The translations under genes were made by a program, and so were the position numbers. The notes beneath the pieces are model-generated. The model had not been told where the DNA came from, did not search any database, and was given only the letters and a program-made list of their open reading frames with translations. Below, one piece after another: positions 1 to 9,256 of a stretch of 64,000 nucleotides of DNA; within the stretch, counting starts at the first letter, position 1; every line of letters starts with the position of its first letter. The DNA comes from Paraplanobispora siamensis (GTDB taxonomy: Bacteria; Actinomycetota; Actinomycetes; Streptosporangiales; Streptosporangiaceae), in NCBI RefSeq assembly GCF_016863175.1, contig NZ_BOOJ01000029.1, positions 1 through 64,000 of the forward strand, written 5' to 3'.

Positions 1-1
1 C

Positions 2-2833
2 GCCCCCGGCGCGACCGGGCCCGCCGGGGCCGGCGCTCTCGGCCTGAACGGGATCGCCGGGGCCGACGCTCTCGGCCCGAACGGGCCCGATGAGGTCGGC
101 GGTCCCGGCGTGATCGGGTCCGGCGAGGCCGGCGGTCTTGGCCTGGCCGGGTCCGGTGAGATCGATGACTGCGGTCTGGCCGGGTCCGGTGAGGCCGATG
201 ACCGCGGCATGGCCGCCTTCGGTCTCGGCCCGGGGCAGGGTCTCACGCCGCAGACGCCCGGGCTCCGGGAACTGCTCCGTGCCTGGGAGCGCGACCGCCG
301 CGACGCCCTCGCCGGGCTGGAAGGGCTGCGGGCCGACGAGGCGCGGCTGGCAGAGCTGGAGGCCGAGATCTCCGGCCTCGACGACGCCCTGCGGGAGCTG
401 GCCGACCGGGAGGCCGAGCTCGCCGGTGCCCGGAGCGAGCTGCCCGCCGTTCTCGCCGAGGCGTCGGCGCGGCTGGCCGCCGCCAGGACCGAGGCCGCCG
501 GGATCCCGCAGGCCCGGGCGGCGGCCGACGCCGCGGCCGCCACGCTGGAGGCGGCCCGGCGCCGCGACGCGCTGCGCACCGCCCTCGAAACGGCGAAGGT
601 CTCCCGGGCCGAGGCCGTCGACCACGCCCAGGAGCTCCGCGACCGGCTGCAGGAGCTGCGGCAGGCCCGCATCGACGGGATGGCGGCCGAACTCGCCGCC
701 AAGCTCGTCCCCGGTGAGCCCTGCACGGTCTGCGGCTCGCCCGACCACCCCGCCCCGGCCGCGCCGGCCGCCCAGGCCCCCACCGCCGACGACGAGGGCG
801 CCGCCCAGCTCGCCTACGACGCGGCTCTGGAGCGCCGCCAGGCCGCGGAGAACGAGGTCGCCACCCTCACCTCACAGCTCGGCGACGCCCTGGGAGTCGC
901 GGGGGAACTGACCGTCGCGGAGGCCGGAGAGGTGGTCGCCGACGCCGGCCGGGAGCTGGACGCCCTGCTCGCCACCGCGGAGGCCGAGCCCGGGCTGGCC
1001 GGCGAGGTGGAACGCCTCACCTCCGAGCTGGAGGCGGTGACGGCGCGCGCCGGAGAGATCGCCCGCGATCTGGCCGAGGGACACGCCCGCAGGAACGGAG
1101 CCCACGCCGAGCAGGCCCGGCTGACGGCCCGCCTCGACGCGGCCCGGGGCGGCGACGCCACCGTCCAGGCCCGCCGCGACCGGCTCACCGCCGAGGCCGC
1201 CGCCCTCGCCACCGCCCTGGCCGCCGCCCTGCGAACCGAGGAGATCGCCGCCCGGCACCAGGAGGCCGCCACCCGCCACGGCATCGACCGCGACACCTTC
1301 GGCACCCGGCAGGACGGCCCGGCCGACGGCCACGCCGCCTCGGACGGCGTGAAGGCGTCCGACGGCGCCGAGGGCAGGGCCGGCGGACACCTCGCCGCCG
1401 ACGATGCGAAGGCGCCGGGTGACGCCCGAGACAGGATCGGTGACCACTTCGTCGCCGGCGGCACGAGGGCGCTCGATGGCGCCGAGGGCAGGGCCGGCGG
1501 ACACGGAGCCATGGCCGCTGTGGCGCCTTCGGGAGAGGTGGGGGGCACCGGTCACACGGAGCCCGGCCCGCTCACCTTCGGGCACGCCGTACAGGATCTC
1601 CGGGAGGCGGAGCGTCTCGTGGAGGCTCTGCGGGAGTCGGCCGGGGCGGTGGCCGCGCTCATGGCGGAGGCCGAGAGTGTCACGGCGGAGCTCAGGCGGG
1701 AGCAGGAGCGGTCCCGCGCGCTCGCGGTCGAGTCGTCCGCGCGCCGGGCGAACCTGGACGCCCTCACCGCCGACGCGGACCGGTTGTCCGCGCGTCTGGA
1801 CGAGGCGCGGGGGGAGGACCCGACGCTCGCCGCCCGGCTGGAGCGGCTGACCGACGAGGCCGAGCTGCTCAGGGAGGCCCTGGAGGCGACCAGGGAGGAG
1901 AGGTCCACCGCGGCCGAGCTGGAGACGGCGCGGGCGCGGGCCGTGGCCGCGGTCACCGAGGCCGGATTCCGGGGGCTCGACGACGCCCGGGCGGCGGTCC
2001 GCCCGGCCGCCGAGCAGGAGGACAAGGCCAGGCAGCTGCGCGACCTCGACCGGGAGCGCGCCGCCGTCGACGCCCAGCTGGCCGACCCCGAGCTGATCAG
2101 CGCCGCCGCCGAGTCCGAGCCCGACCTGGAGACGCTGAAGCGGGCCAGGGACGCGGCCGACGCCGCCCACGCCGGTGTGATCTCCGCCCGAGACCGGGCC
2201 GAGGCCCGCCGGGCCAGGCTGGTCACGCTCCGCGCCGAGCTGGCCGACTGCCTGGACCGCTGGCGGCCCGCCGCCGAACGGCACCGCCTGGCCGACCGGC
2301 TCGCCGCCCTGACCAGTGGCAACTCCACCGACAACCGGTGGAACATGCGACTGTCGTCCTACGTCCTGGGCGAGCGGCTCCGCCAGGTGGTCGCCTCGGC
2401 CAACGAGCGGCTGGACCACATGTCGGGCGGGCGTTATCTCCTCGACCACGATCTCAGGCGCTCGGCGGGCGACCGGAGCAGGTCGGGCGGCGGCCTGGGC
2501 CTGCGCATCCTCGACGGCTGGACCGGCGTGGACCGCGACCCCGCGACGCTGTCCGGCGGCGAGAGCTTCATAACGTCGCTGGCGCTGGCCCTCGGCCTGG
2601 CCGACGTGGTCACCGCGGAGGCCGGGGGAGCCGAGCTCGGCACCCTCTTCGTCGACGAGGGCTTCGGCACCCTCGACGAGGACACCCTCGACGGCGTCCT
2701 CGACATCCTGGACGGCCTGCGCGACGGCGGCCGGGCCGTCGGCATCGTCAGCCACGTCGGCGAGCTGCGCACCCGCGTCCCCGCCCAGCTGCGGATCCGC
2801 AAGGACCGCCACGGCTCGACCATCCATCAGTGA
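2..2833 (+). CDS. sbcC: SbcC-type nuclease ATPase subunit, 5' end outside window
   Basis: The frame is open from base 2, so the start and the N-terminal Walker A lie upstream of the window. The visible part is a long Ala/Glu/Arg-rich coiled coil with a zinc-hook Cys-Thr-Val-Cys (residues about 241-244 of the visible part, bases 722-733). The second ATPase half follows, with an LSGGESF signature, a Walker B/D-loop FVDEGFGTLDEDT and a switch His in IVSH near the C-terminus. SbcC pairs with SbcD to process hairpins and double-strand ends; sbcD would be expected upstream, outside the window. Two unusual low-complexity inserts are visible: a Gly-rich stretch of imperfect GLAGSGE repeats before base 220, and a second with two DGAEGRAGGH copies around bases 1310-1530. 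Both interrupt the coiled coil. Family call is strong; the subfamily (SbcC rather than Rad50-like relatives) is inferred from the hook and head. Confidence 0.9.
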   Translation, partial: APGATGPAGAGALGLNGIAGADALGPNGPDEVGGPGVIGSGEAGGLGLAGSGEIDDCGLAGSGEADDRGMAAFGLGPGQGLTPQTPGLRELLRAWERDRRDALAGLEGLRADEARLAELEAEISGLDDALRELADREAELAGARSELPAVLAEASARLAAARTEAAGIPQARAAADAAAATLEAARRRDALRTALETAKVSRAEAVDHAQELRDRLQELRQARIDGMAAELAAKLVPGEPCTVCGSPDHPAPAAPAAQAPTADDEGAAQLAYDAALERRQAAENEVATLTSQLGDALGVAGELTVAEAGEVVADAGRELDALLATAEAEPGLAGEVERLTSELEAVTARAGEIARDLAEGHARRNGAHAEQARLTARLDAARGGDATVQARRDRLTAEAAALATALAAALRTEEIAARHQEAATRHGIDRDTFGTRQDGPADGHAASDGVKASDGAEGRAGGHLAADDAKAPGDARDRIGDHFVAGGTRALDGAEGRAGGHGAMAAVAPSGEVGGTGHTEPGPLTFGHAVQDLREAERLVEALRESAGAVAALMAEAESVTAELRREQERSRALAVESSARRANLDALTADADRLSARLDEARGEDPTLAARLERLTDEAELLREALEATREERSTAAELETARARAVAAVTEAGFRGLDDARAAVRPAAEQEDKARQLRDLDRERAAVDAQLADPELISAAAESEPDLETLKRARDAADAAHAGVISARDRAEARRARLVTLRAELADCLDRWRPAAERHRLADRLAALTSGNSTDNRWNMRLSSYVLGERLRQVVASANERLDHMSGGRYLLDHDLRRSAGDRSRSGGGLGLRILDGWTGVDRDPATLSGGESFITSLALALGLADVVTAEAGGAELGTLFVDEGFGTLDEDTLDGVLDILDGLRDGGRAVGIVSHVGELRTRVPAQLRIRKDRHGSTIHQ

Positions 2834-2942
2834 TCCGGCCGTCCGCCGGTGATCCGGTCATCCATCGGTGATCCGGTCGTCCATCACTGGTCCGGCCCCC
2901 ATCGGTGATCCGGTCGTCCGCCGGTGGTCCGACCCTCCACCG
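2830..2942. repeat. Six tandem copies of a 19-bp unit beginning at the sbcC stop
   Basis: Units of 19 bp (one of 18) start at 2830, 2849, 2868, 2887, 2905 and 2924. Most read GTGATCCGG followed by a variable C/T-rich end. The first unit contains the TGA stop codon of the upstream gene. The array fills most of the 290-bp gap before the next gene. Confidence 0.85.
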
Positions 2943-3123
2943 GTGGGGCGTCATCGGCCGCCGGTGGCGCCCGTAAACCATCGGCGACCGCCCGTAGATC
3001 GCCGATGACGCCCGTGCGGGGGTTGCGGTCCACGGTGACGATTCCGGTAAGATCCCAACATACTGACAGTAAGCGATCTCACAGCTACGCTAAGAAGTCG
3101 CTGATGTTCGCCGATGGAGCGGC

Positions 3124-4590
3124 ATGGACAGTTCGCGGGTTTGGCGCGCCTATCTCCTCGGCGGCATCGTCGTCGTGGCGATTTACCTGGCGATGCCGTA
3201 CGGCGTCGCCCGTGATCTGGTGTACGTCGCCATCGGCATGTCCAGCGCCACGGCCGCGTCCGTGGCGGCCGCCCGCTCCCGCGGCGGGGTCCGCATGCTC
3301 TGGGCGCTCATGGCGGGCGGCCAGCTAGCCGCGGCCGTGGGCGACGCCATGTGGGCCTACTACGAGCACGTCGCCAAGATCGACCCCTTCCCGTCACCGG
3401 CCGACGCCTTCTATCTGCTGCAGTATCCGCTCGTCGCCGGGGCTCTGCTCATGCTCGCCCGGCACCATCGTTCGCCGGAGAACCGGGAGGCCCTGCTCGA
3501 CAGCGCCATCCTCACGGTAGGCCTGGTCCTGCCCTACTGGGTGCTCGTGATCAGCCCGAGCCTCGGCGGATACGAGTCCCCTCTGGAACAGCTGATCACG
3601 CTGGGCTATCCGTTCAGCGACGTGCTGCTGCTGGCCGGGCTCGTCCTGGTGCTGGCGACCTCGCGCGCGCGGAGCGCCGCCGGGCGCATGGTCATCGCCG
3701 CCATGATCCTGGTCATGGCCGGCGACGTGATCTTCGTCCTGGTCGGGGACACGATCATCCACGGCATGCCGATCTCGCTGACGCCGTTCCTGCTGTCGTA
3801 CGTGGTCTGGGGCGCCGCCGCGCTGCACCCCTCAGCCAGGGACCTGCTGCGCCCCACCTCCGACACGCCGCCCGCCTTCACCACCGGCCGTCTGCTCACT
3901 CTGACCGCCGTCGTCCTGCTCGCCCCCGGCACCCTGATCGTGCAGCTCGCCTTCGGCTTCGAGCTCAGCGCCTGGCCGGTCGCGATCGCCTCCGCGGTGC
4001 TGTTCGTCCTGGTCGTGGCCCGTATGGCCGTCATGCTGCGCCGCCTGCAGCACCAGGCCCGCCGCCTGGACGAGATCGCCCGCACCGACATGCTCACCGG
4101 GCTGCCCAACCGCCGCACCCTGGACGCCCAGCTGGTCCGTGACTACGAACGGGCCACCCGCGAGGACATCCCGCTGACGCTGGCCATGCTCGACCTGGAC
4201 CACTTCAAGCGCTTCAACGACACCCACGGCCACCAGGGCGGCGACCAGCTGCTGGCCGGGGCCGCCACCGCCTGGAGCCTGGTGCTGAGCTCCACCGACA
4301 TGCTGGCCCGCTACGGCGGCGAGGAGTTCGTGCTGCTGATGCCCGGCCGCGACCTGGAGGCCGCCGAGCACCTGCTGGAGGCGCTGCGCCTGGTCACCCC
4401 GCACGAGCAGACCTTCTCAGCCGGTCTTGCCCTGTGGGACGGCCGGGAGACTCCCCTGCGGCTGCTGCGCCGCGCCGACACCGCGCTGTACGCCGCCAAG
4501 ACCGCCGGACGCGACCGCGTCGTGCTGGCGGCCCCGCCATCCGAGACCGAGGGCCCGTTCCTGGAGCCCTCGGCGTTCGCGGGCGGGTAA
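3124..4590 (+). CDS. Membrane-anchored GGDEF diguanylate cyclase
   Basis: A 488-aa protein. Residues 1-310 hold about eight to nine hydrophobic segments (integral membrane sensor region). The C-terminal GGDEF domain (about 325-475) has the substrate-binding DLDHFKRFND and the active-site ARYGGEEF. It would make cyclic di-GMP from two GTP at the membrane. No EAL domain is present, so it should be synthesis-only. The usual RxxD inhibitory site upstream of GGEEF reads SSTD, so feedback inhibition by product may be lost. The ATG follows a weak GGAG at 3116. It faces away from the minus-strand SMC operon, which ends convergently at 4788. The signal it senses is not evident. Confidence 0.92.
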   Translation: MDSSRVWRAYLLGGIVVVAIYLAMPYGVARDLVYVAIGMSSATAASVAAARSRGGVRMLWALMAGGQLAAAVGDAMWAYYEHVAKIDPFPSPADAFYLLQYPLVAGALLMLARHHRSPENREALLDSAILTVGLVLPYWVLVISPSLGGYESPLEQLITLGYPFSDVLLLAGLVLVLATSRARSAAGRMVIAAMILVMAGDVIFVLVGDTIIHGMPISLTPFLLSYVVWGAAALHPSARDLLRPTSDTPPAFTTGRLLTLTAVVLLAPGTLIVQLAFGFELSAWPVAIASAVLFVLVVARMAVMLRRLQHQARRLDEIARTDMLTGLPNRRTLDAQLVRDYERATREDIPLTLAMLDLDHFKRFNDTHGHQGGDQLLAGAATAWSLVLSSTDMLARYGGEEFVLLMPGRDLEAAEHLLEALRLVTPHEQTFSAGLALWDGRETPLRLLRRADTALYAAKTAGRDRVVLAAPPSETEGPFLEPSAFAGG

Positions 4591-4611
4591 TCCCCTCCGG
4601 GAAACCTGCAA

Positions 4612-4764
4612 GCCGGGACGGACAGCCGTACGGCGGAGCCCGCGTGCCGGGGCGGGCGGCCGTACGGCGGGACCCGCGTGCCGGGGCGGGCGGCCGTAGG
4701 CCGGGGCGGGCGGCCGTACCGCGAGACCCGCGTGCCGGGGCGGACGGCCGTACCCGGGCACGCG
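4612..4764. repeat. Degenerate 34-bp tandem repeat between convergent genes
   Basis: Copies start at 4612, 4646, 4680 (truncated to 19 bp), 4700 and 4734. The core is a GCCGGGGCGG stretch followed by GGCCGTAC and then a CCCGCGT end. The array sits between the convergent ends of the diguanylate cyclase and the SMC gene, where a bidirectional terminator would be expected. Confidence 0.8.
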
Positions 4765-4787
4765 GACCGGAGTGGAGGGCGGCGGGG

Positions 4788-7700
4788 CTATCGGCTCACC
4801 GCGGAGGCGAGGGCGCGTACGCGGTCGGCGTGGGCGTCGTGGCCGATGATCACCGGCGGCTCGTTGTACGGCATGGCGTCGGAGGAACGGCGCAGCTTGA
4901 TGTACTGACCGCAGGCGTCCACCGCGTAGGGCTCCATGTCGTCCTGCAGGGCGCCGATCACCGTGATGCCGTAGGTCTCGCCGATCCGGCGGAACAGCGC
5001 CACCGCCTCGCGCCGGTGCTCCTTGCCGAGGTTGCGGCCCAGCTCGTCCAGGACCAGGCACAGGTGCCCGCCGCCGGATGAGGCGATCGCCGCCGCGCAG
5101 ACCAGCTTGACCGCCTTCTCGTCCATCAGCGCGGTGTTGGCCCGCCGGTTGTAGGGCACGAACCCCTGCCCCTCGCCCCGGCGCCACTTCGGCGTGACCC
5201 GCCAGGCCCAGCGCTGCTCGGGGTCGGCGGGCGCGGCCGGGACGGGGAACTCCAGCGTCGCGCCGTACCCGCCGTAGGAGGTGTCCAGCCGGTCGAACTC
5301 CTCGGCCACCCGGGTCAGCCGCGCCTTGATCGCCGCGGTCAGCGCCGCGCGGTGGACGGCGGTGGACTGCGCGGCCTCCTCCGCGCCCCGGGCGGCGGCG
5401 GTCAGGTCGCGCTGCCGGGTGGCGAGCTGGGTCTCGATCTGGCGGCGCTGGTGCCGTTCGTACTCCTCCTGGCCGCGCAGGTAGGACGAGAGCGCGGCGC
5501 ACACGCCGGGGAAGGTGGCCTGTTCGCGCGCGGTCCGGCCGGCGCCGGGCTCGGTCCGCTCCCGCAGCAGGAAGCGCAGCTCCTCCGGCATCTCCTCGTC
5601 CTCGCCGGGGAAGGTGTCGCGCAGCGCCTCGTCCAGGCGGCGCTCGGCTGCCCGCCACCACTCCTCGGCGGTCAGCGGGAGCTCGTGCTCGGGCAGCGCC
5701 TCCAGCCACTCCCGCGCCCCGGCGGCGGTGCCGCCCCAGTCGCGGGCCAGCGCCTCCAGCCCCAGCGCCTCGCGGTCGGCGGCGACCGCGGCCGCCCGTT
5801 CGCGGGCCTGGTCGCGCTCGGCCTCGTGGCGGGCCCGGCGACCCTCCAGGCGTTCGATCTCCATGTTCCTGGTCCGGGCGCGGAAGTCCAGCGCACCCGC
5901 CTCCCGCTCGGCCTCGCCGACCCGGGGCGCGACCTCGGCCAGCGCCTCGGTCAGCTCGGTCAGCCTGGCGCGCAGCCCGGCCAGCCGCCGCTCCAGGTCG
6001 TCCAGCTCCACGGCCGCCCGGGCACCCTCCAGCCGCCGCCCGGCGTCGGCCACCCCGTCCTCGGCGGTCCGTACGGCGCCCGCCGCCGTCTCCTGCACGT
6101 CACGCGCCCGGTGCAGCCGCAGCTCCGCTGCCTTGATCCGGGCCTCCCTGCCGGTGGCCACCGCCTCGAACGACCCCACCACGGTGACCCCCGCGGCGCT
6201 GACCAGCACCGACCCCAGCAGGCCCGCCAGGGCGCGGCCCGCCGCCTCCAGGTCGCCGGCGTCCACGACGACGGCGTGCTCCTGCGGCCATCCGCGGCCC
6301 CCGGTGACGGCCGCCAGAACCCCCGCCGCCGTGCCCTCCCCGGTCGCGTCGCCGTTCCCGCCCGGCAGGCCGTGCCGACCGACCGGGCCACCGTGCCCAT
6401 CCGTGCCGCCCTGCCCGTTCGCCGTGCCGCCCTGTCCGGTCCGGGCGCCGCCCGGTCCGGACGCCTCGTCGTCGCGGGCGTGCTCGGCCACGTCGATCGC
6501 GTCGAGCAGGCCCGTCGCGCCGATGCCCGCCTCGGCGAGGGCCTTGAGCTGGGCGGCGGCCGGGCCGCCCTCGGCGTCGTCGAGCGCCGCCCGGGCGTCG
6601 TCGACCTCGCGGTCGGCCACGCCCAGGGCCTTCAGCGCCTCGTTGAGCCGCGCCCTCGCCTGCGCCAGCTCGCTCTCGGCGGCCGGCACGTCGCGGCCGT
6701 CGGCCAGGCGCCGCCGCTCCTGCAGGGCGGGGATCCGGGCGCGCAGCTCGTCGGCGGAGTTCTCCGCCACGGCCCGGTCGGCCTCGAGCCTGGCGGCACG
6801 GGCCTGCAGACCGGCCAGCTCGGCGCGGGCCGCGGCCAGGGCACGGTCAAGCGTGTCCTCCTTCAGCGTGGCGATCTCCGCGCGGACCTCACGGATCGCC
6901 TCGGCCGCACGCTCGCCCGCCTCATCCAACCGCTCCAGGTCGGCGGCCAGCGCCTCGTCCCGCCGCGCGGCGTCGGCGAGCCTGCGCGCCAGCCGTCCCC
7001 GCCAGCAGCGCAGCGCGTCCGCCAGGCTGACCCTGGCCCGGTCGCGCCGGTCGAAGGTCTCCAGCAGCGCCCGCGACTCGCCCTCGAACTCCTTGAGCAG
7101 CTCCATCGCCCGCTCGGCCCGGACCCGCTTGGCGTGCTCGTCGCGCCGGGCCTCGCGCTCCTGGTCGAGCTCGGAGTCCAGGCCGGTCAGCGCGGCGATC
7201 GCCTCGAAGACCCGCTCGGGGGAGATCTCGTTGAGGGGCTGGGAGAGCAGGTTCGTGGCGACCTTGCTCCGCACCGAGGTGGACAGGAACGACACGCACC
7301 GCACGCGGTCGCCGTACAGGAACCGCGTCAGGTCGCGCGCGACCACGTCGCGCCGCCCGGCCGAGCGCGGCAGGGTCGCCCAGATCTCGTCGGCCCGCGC
7401 CACCCGCTCCGCCTCGGAGGAGGCGACGGCCATGCGCACTCCCCGCGTCCAGCGGATCTCCAGGTGCGGCGCCTCCTGGTTGACGCGCAACCAGACGGTC
7501 ACCGCGTCGTCCATCGTGCCGGGCGCGGAGAAGACGCCCACGATGTAGCCGTGGGCCGCGCTGGCCCAGGACTTCCCACCGGCCCCGGCGGCGAGCTCGG
7601 CGTTGAACAGCAGCTCGGCGACCGCCTTGGCGCCGGAGGCGAAGCGCCACTGCTCGTCGCCGAGCAGCGCCGTGATCATCGCGATGAACGACGACTTGCC

Positions 7701-8024
7701 CGCGCCGTTGGAGTCCTTCGGCCCGGCCCCGGCCACCACGATCAGCGTGCCCGGCACGGTCGGCACCGGGTGGGTGGACAGCCGGGAGATGTTGACGGCC
7801 TGCACGGCGACCAGGACACGGTCGCCGACGACATTCTCGCTCGGCGCGTTCGCCCCGGAGTCCACCGCCACGAGGCTCTCCTGGGCACTCGTCCTGGAGG
7901 CCCGGCCCGTGTCCACGGCCTGCGCGGCCCGCTCCGGCTGCTCGGTCAACCCCGTCGTTCCTTCCCTCTGCGTGATCTTCGTATCGGCTCTGCCCGGCGT
8001 GCTCTCCGGGCGTGCCGCGCTCAC
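4788..8024 (-). CDS. SMC-like coiled-coil ATPase of a three-gene operon
   Basis: A 1078-aa protein. After ~65 disordered residues comes an N-terminal head with Walker A DSNGAGKSS (about 104-112). Long Ala/Glu/Arg coiled coils cover about 275-500 and 620-800. Between them is a possible hinge (about 500-620) with a Gly-rich insert. The C-terminal head has Walker B LCLVLDELGRN (about 988-998) and a following ITVIGALQDD strand. No LSGGE is visible; the equivalent region reads NTALMDEKAVKLV. The GTG start overlaps the stop of the upstream gene (GTGA), so translation is probably coupled. It does not look like JetC/MksB, MukB, canonical SMC or RecN by motif. Inference: the motor of a condensin-like complex with the two upstream gene products; function unknown (chromosome organisation, repair or anti-plasmid defence all possible). 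Confidence 0.75.
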   Translation of the reverse strand: MSAARPESTPGRADTKITQREGTTGLTEQPERAAQAVDTGRASRTSAQESLVAVDSGANAPSENVVGDRVLVAVQAVNISRLSTHPVPTVPGTLIVVAGAGPKDSNGAGKSSFIAMITALLGDEQWRFASGAKAVAELLFNAELAAGAGGKSWASAAHGYIVGVFSAPGTMDDAVTVWLRVNQEAPHLEIRWTRGVRMAVASSEAERVARADEIWATLPRSAGRRDVVARDLTRFLYGDRVRCVSFLSTSVRSKVATNLLSQPLNEISPERVFEAIAALTGLDSELDQEREARRDEHAKRVRAERAMELLKEFEGESRALLETFDRRDRARVSLADALRCWRGRLARRLADAARRDEALAADLERLDEAGERAAEAIREVRAEIATLKEDTLDRALAAARAELAGLQARAARLEADRAVAENSADELRARIPALQERRRLADGRDVPAAESELAQARARLNEALKALGVADREVDDARAALDDAEGGPAAAQLKALAEAGIGATGLLDAIDVAEHARDDEASGPGGARTGQGGTANGQGGTDGHGGPVGRHGLPGGNGDATGEGTAAGVLAAVTGGRGWPQEHAVVVDAGDLEAAGRALAGLLGSVLVSAAGVTVVGSFEAVATGREARIKAAELRLHRARDVQETAAGAVRTAEDGVADAGRRLEGARAAVELDDLERRLAGLRARLTELTEALAEVAPRVGEAEREAGALDFRARTRNMEIERLEGRRARHEAERDQARERAAAVAADREALGLEALARDWGGTAAGAREWLEALPEHELPLTAEEWWRAAERRLDEALRDTFPGEDEEMPEELRFLLRERTEPGAGRTAREQATFPGVCAALSSYLRGQEEYERHQRRQIETQLATRQRDLTAAARGAEEAAQSTAVHRAALTAAIKARLTRVAEEFDRLDTSYGGYGATLEFPVPAAPADPEQRWAWRVTPKWRRGEGQGFVPYNRRANTALMDEKAVKLVCAAAIASSGGGHLCLVLDELGRNLGKEHRREAVALFRRIGETYGITVIGALQDDMEPYAVDACGQYIKLRRSSDAMPYNEPPVIIGHDAHADRVRALASAVSR

Positions 8025-9256
8025 CGGCGCCTGGCCCGTACGGCCGCCGCCAGCGGAGTGTGCGGGCCCGCGGCGAGGATCAGCTCCTCCTGCAGGCGGC
8101 GCCGGGCCGGGCCGGTCAGCCGGTGGAACTGCGGGCCGGGAACGTAGCCGCCTGCCTCCTCACCGGCCTTCACCTGGGTCACCAGACCGGCGTGGCGCAG
8201 AGTCCGCAGCGCGGCCTCCAGCTCGCCGATCGGCAGCATGGTGTGCCGCCGCAGCTCCTCCGCCTGGACGGGGAACGACGACAGCCAGCTGTCGGCGGGC
8301 AGCAGGCCCTCGGCCCGGGGGATCGCCACCGAGTGGATCAGCACCAGCACCAGGACGGCGCGCTGGGCCTCGTCCAGGAGGGTGCCCGCCCCGGCCGCCG
8401 CACCGTCGGCGTAACCGGAGGTCCACCGCTCGCGGTCCTGGATCAGGACCCGGCCCCGGCGCTCCAGCATCTCCGCGAGCACCCGGCGCGGAGCCGGATC
8501 GCGCAGCGCCGGGAAGCGGGCCTCGTGCACCGGCTCGGCGGCGTGCTCCACCGCCATGAACGCGGCGACGATCTCCGCCCGGCGGCGCTCGTCGAAGGGG
8601 CCGAGCAGGTCCTCGTCCACGCCGCCGGGCGGCGTGACGCTCGCCGAGCCCTCGTCCGGCCCGGCGGCGGGCAGCACGTCGAGACCGGCCGCCGCCTGGC
8701 CGGGGGCGGGCAGGCGGCGCACCAGCTCCCGCAGCTGCGCGTGCGACTCCTCCGGCCAGCAGGCGCAGCGGGGGCCGAGCCGTACCAGGCCGTCGGCCAC
8801 CACCAGCCAGGCCGAGTCGTGCAGGCGGCGCAGCGCGCCGATCGCCCAGTTGCGCATGAGGTCGTCACCGCGGCCGATCAGCGCCCGGTAGGCCGCCAGC
8901 ACGTCGTCGACCGGCGCGGGCGTGCCCGGCCAGGGACCAGCGGCCAGGTCGCTCCAGCAGCACCTCAGCGCCGCGGCCAGCACCCGCCGGGTCTCCCCGG
9001 ACCGTTCCACGGCGACCGGGGCGACCTGGTATTCCTCCAGGAGCGAGGGGGTCGCCCCGTCGGGCCAGGCGGGCAGCGCGAAGCCGGTGCCGTCGCCGTG
9101 CTCCAACCGGACCATCCCGGGCGGGGCGGGCTGGCCGGCCCCCAGCGGCAGCGGGCCGGTCGCCCGGGCGCGGGCGTGCGCGAGCGCCGTGCCCCCTGCA
9201 CCCTCATGCTCACCGCCGGTCGCCCGGGTGCGGGCGTGCGCGGGCTCAGGCGTCAT
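8021..9256 (-). CDS. Unrecognised winged-helix-like subunit of the SMC operon
   Basis: A 411-aa protein of no family I can name. The first ~50 residues are low complexity, with a duplicated HARxRATG segment mirrored by a DNA repeat near 9160-9240. The C-terminal third contains a helix-helix-strand pattern (LPIGELEAALRTLRHAGLV and onward) typical of a winged helix, ending in an Arg-rich tail. Its stop overlaps the SMC start by 4 bp, and its own ATG overlaps the preceding gene by 11 bp, so the three products are probably made in stoichiometric amounts. In SMC systems the accessory subunits are a kleisin and a KITE-type winged-helix protein; this protein fits the second role by position and fold pattern only. 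Confidence 0.6.
   Translation of the reverse strand: MTPEPAHARTRATGGEHEGAGGTALAHARARATGPLPLGAGQPAPPGMVRLEHGDGTGFALPAWPDGATPSLLEEYQVAPVAVERSGETRRVLAAALRCCWSDLAAGPWPGTPAPVDDVLAAYRALIGRGDDLMRNWAIGALRRLHDSAWLVVADGLVRLGPRCACWPEESHAQLRELVRRLPAPGQAAAGLDVLPAAGPDEGSASVTPPGGVDEDLLGPFDERRRAEIVAAFMAVEHAAEPVHEARFPALRDPAPRRVLAEMLERRGRVLIQDRERWTSGYADGAAAGAGTLLDEAQRAVLVLVLIHSVAIPRAEGLLPADSWLSSFPVQAEELRRHTMLPIGELEAALRTLRHAGLVTQVKAGEEAGGYVPGPQFHRLTGPARRRLQEELILAAGPHTPLAAAVRARRR

Noticed and set aside
5352-8147. Very long plus-strand open frame antisense to the SMC gene
   Set aside because: Its composition (Gly/Arg/Leu/Pro/Ala-rich, few motifs) is that of the complement of a high-GC coding region, and the minus-strand protein has clear ATPase motifs.
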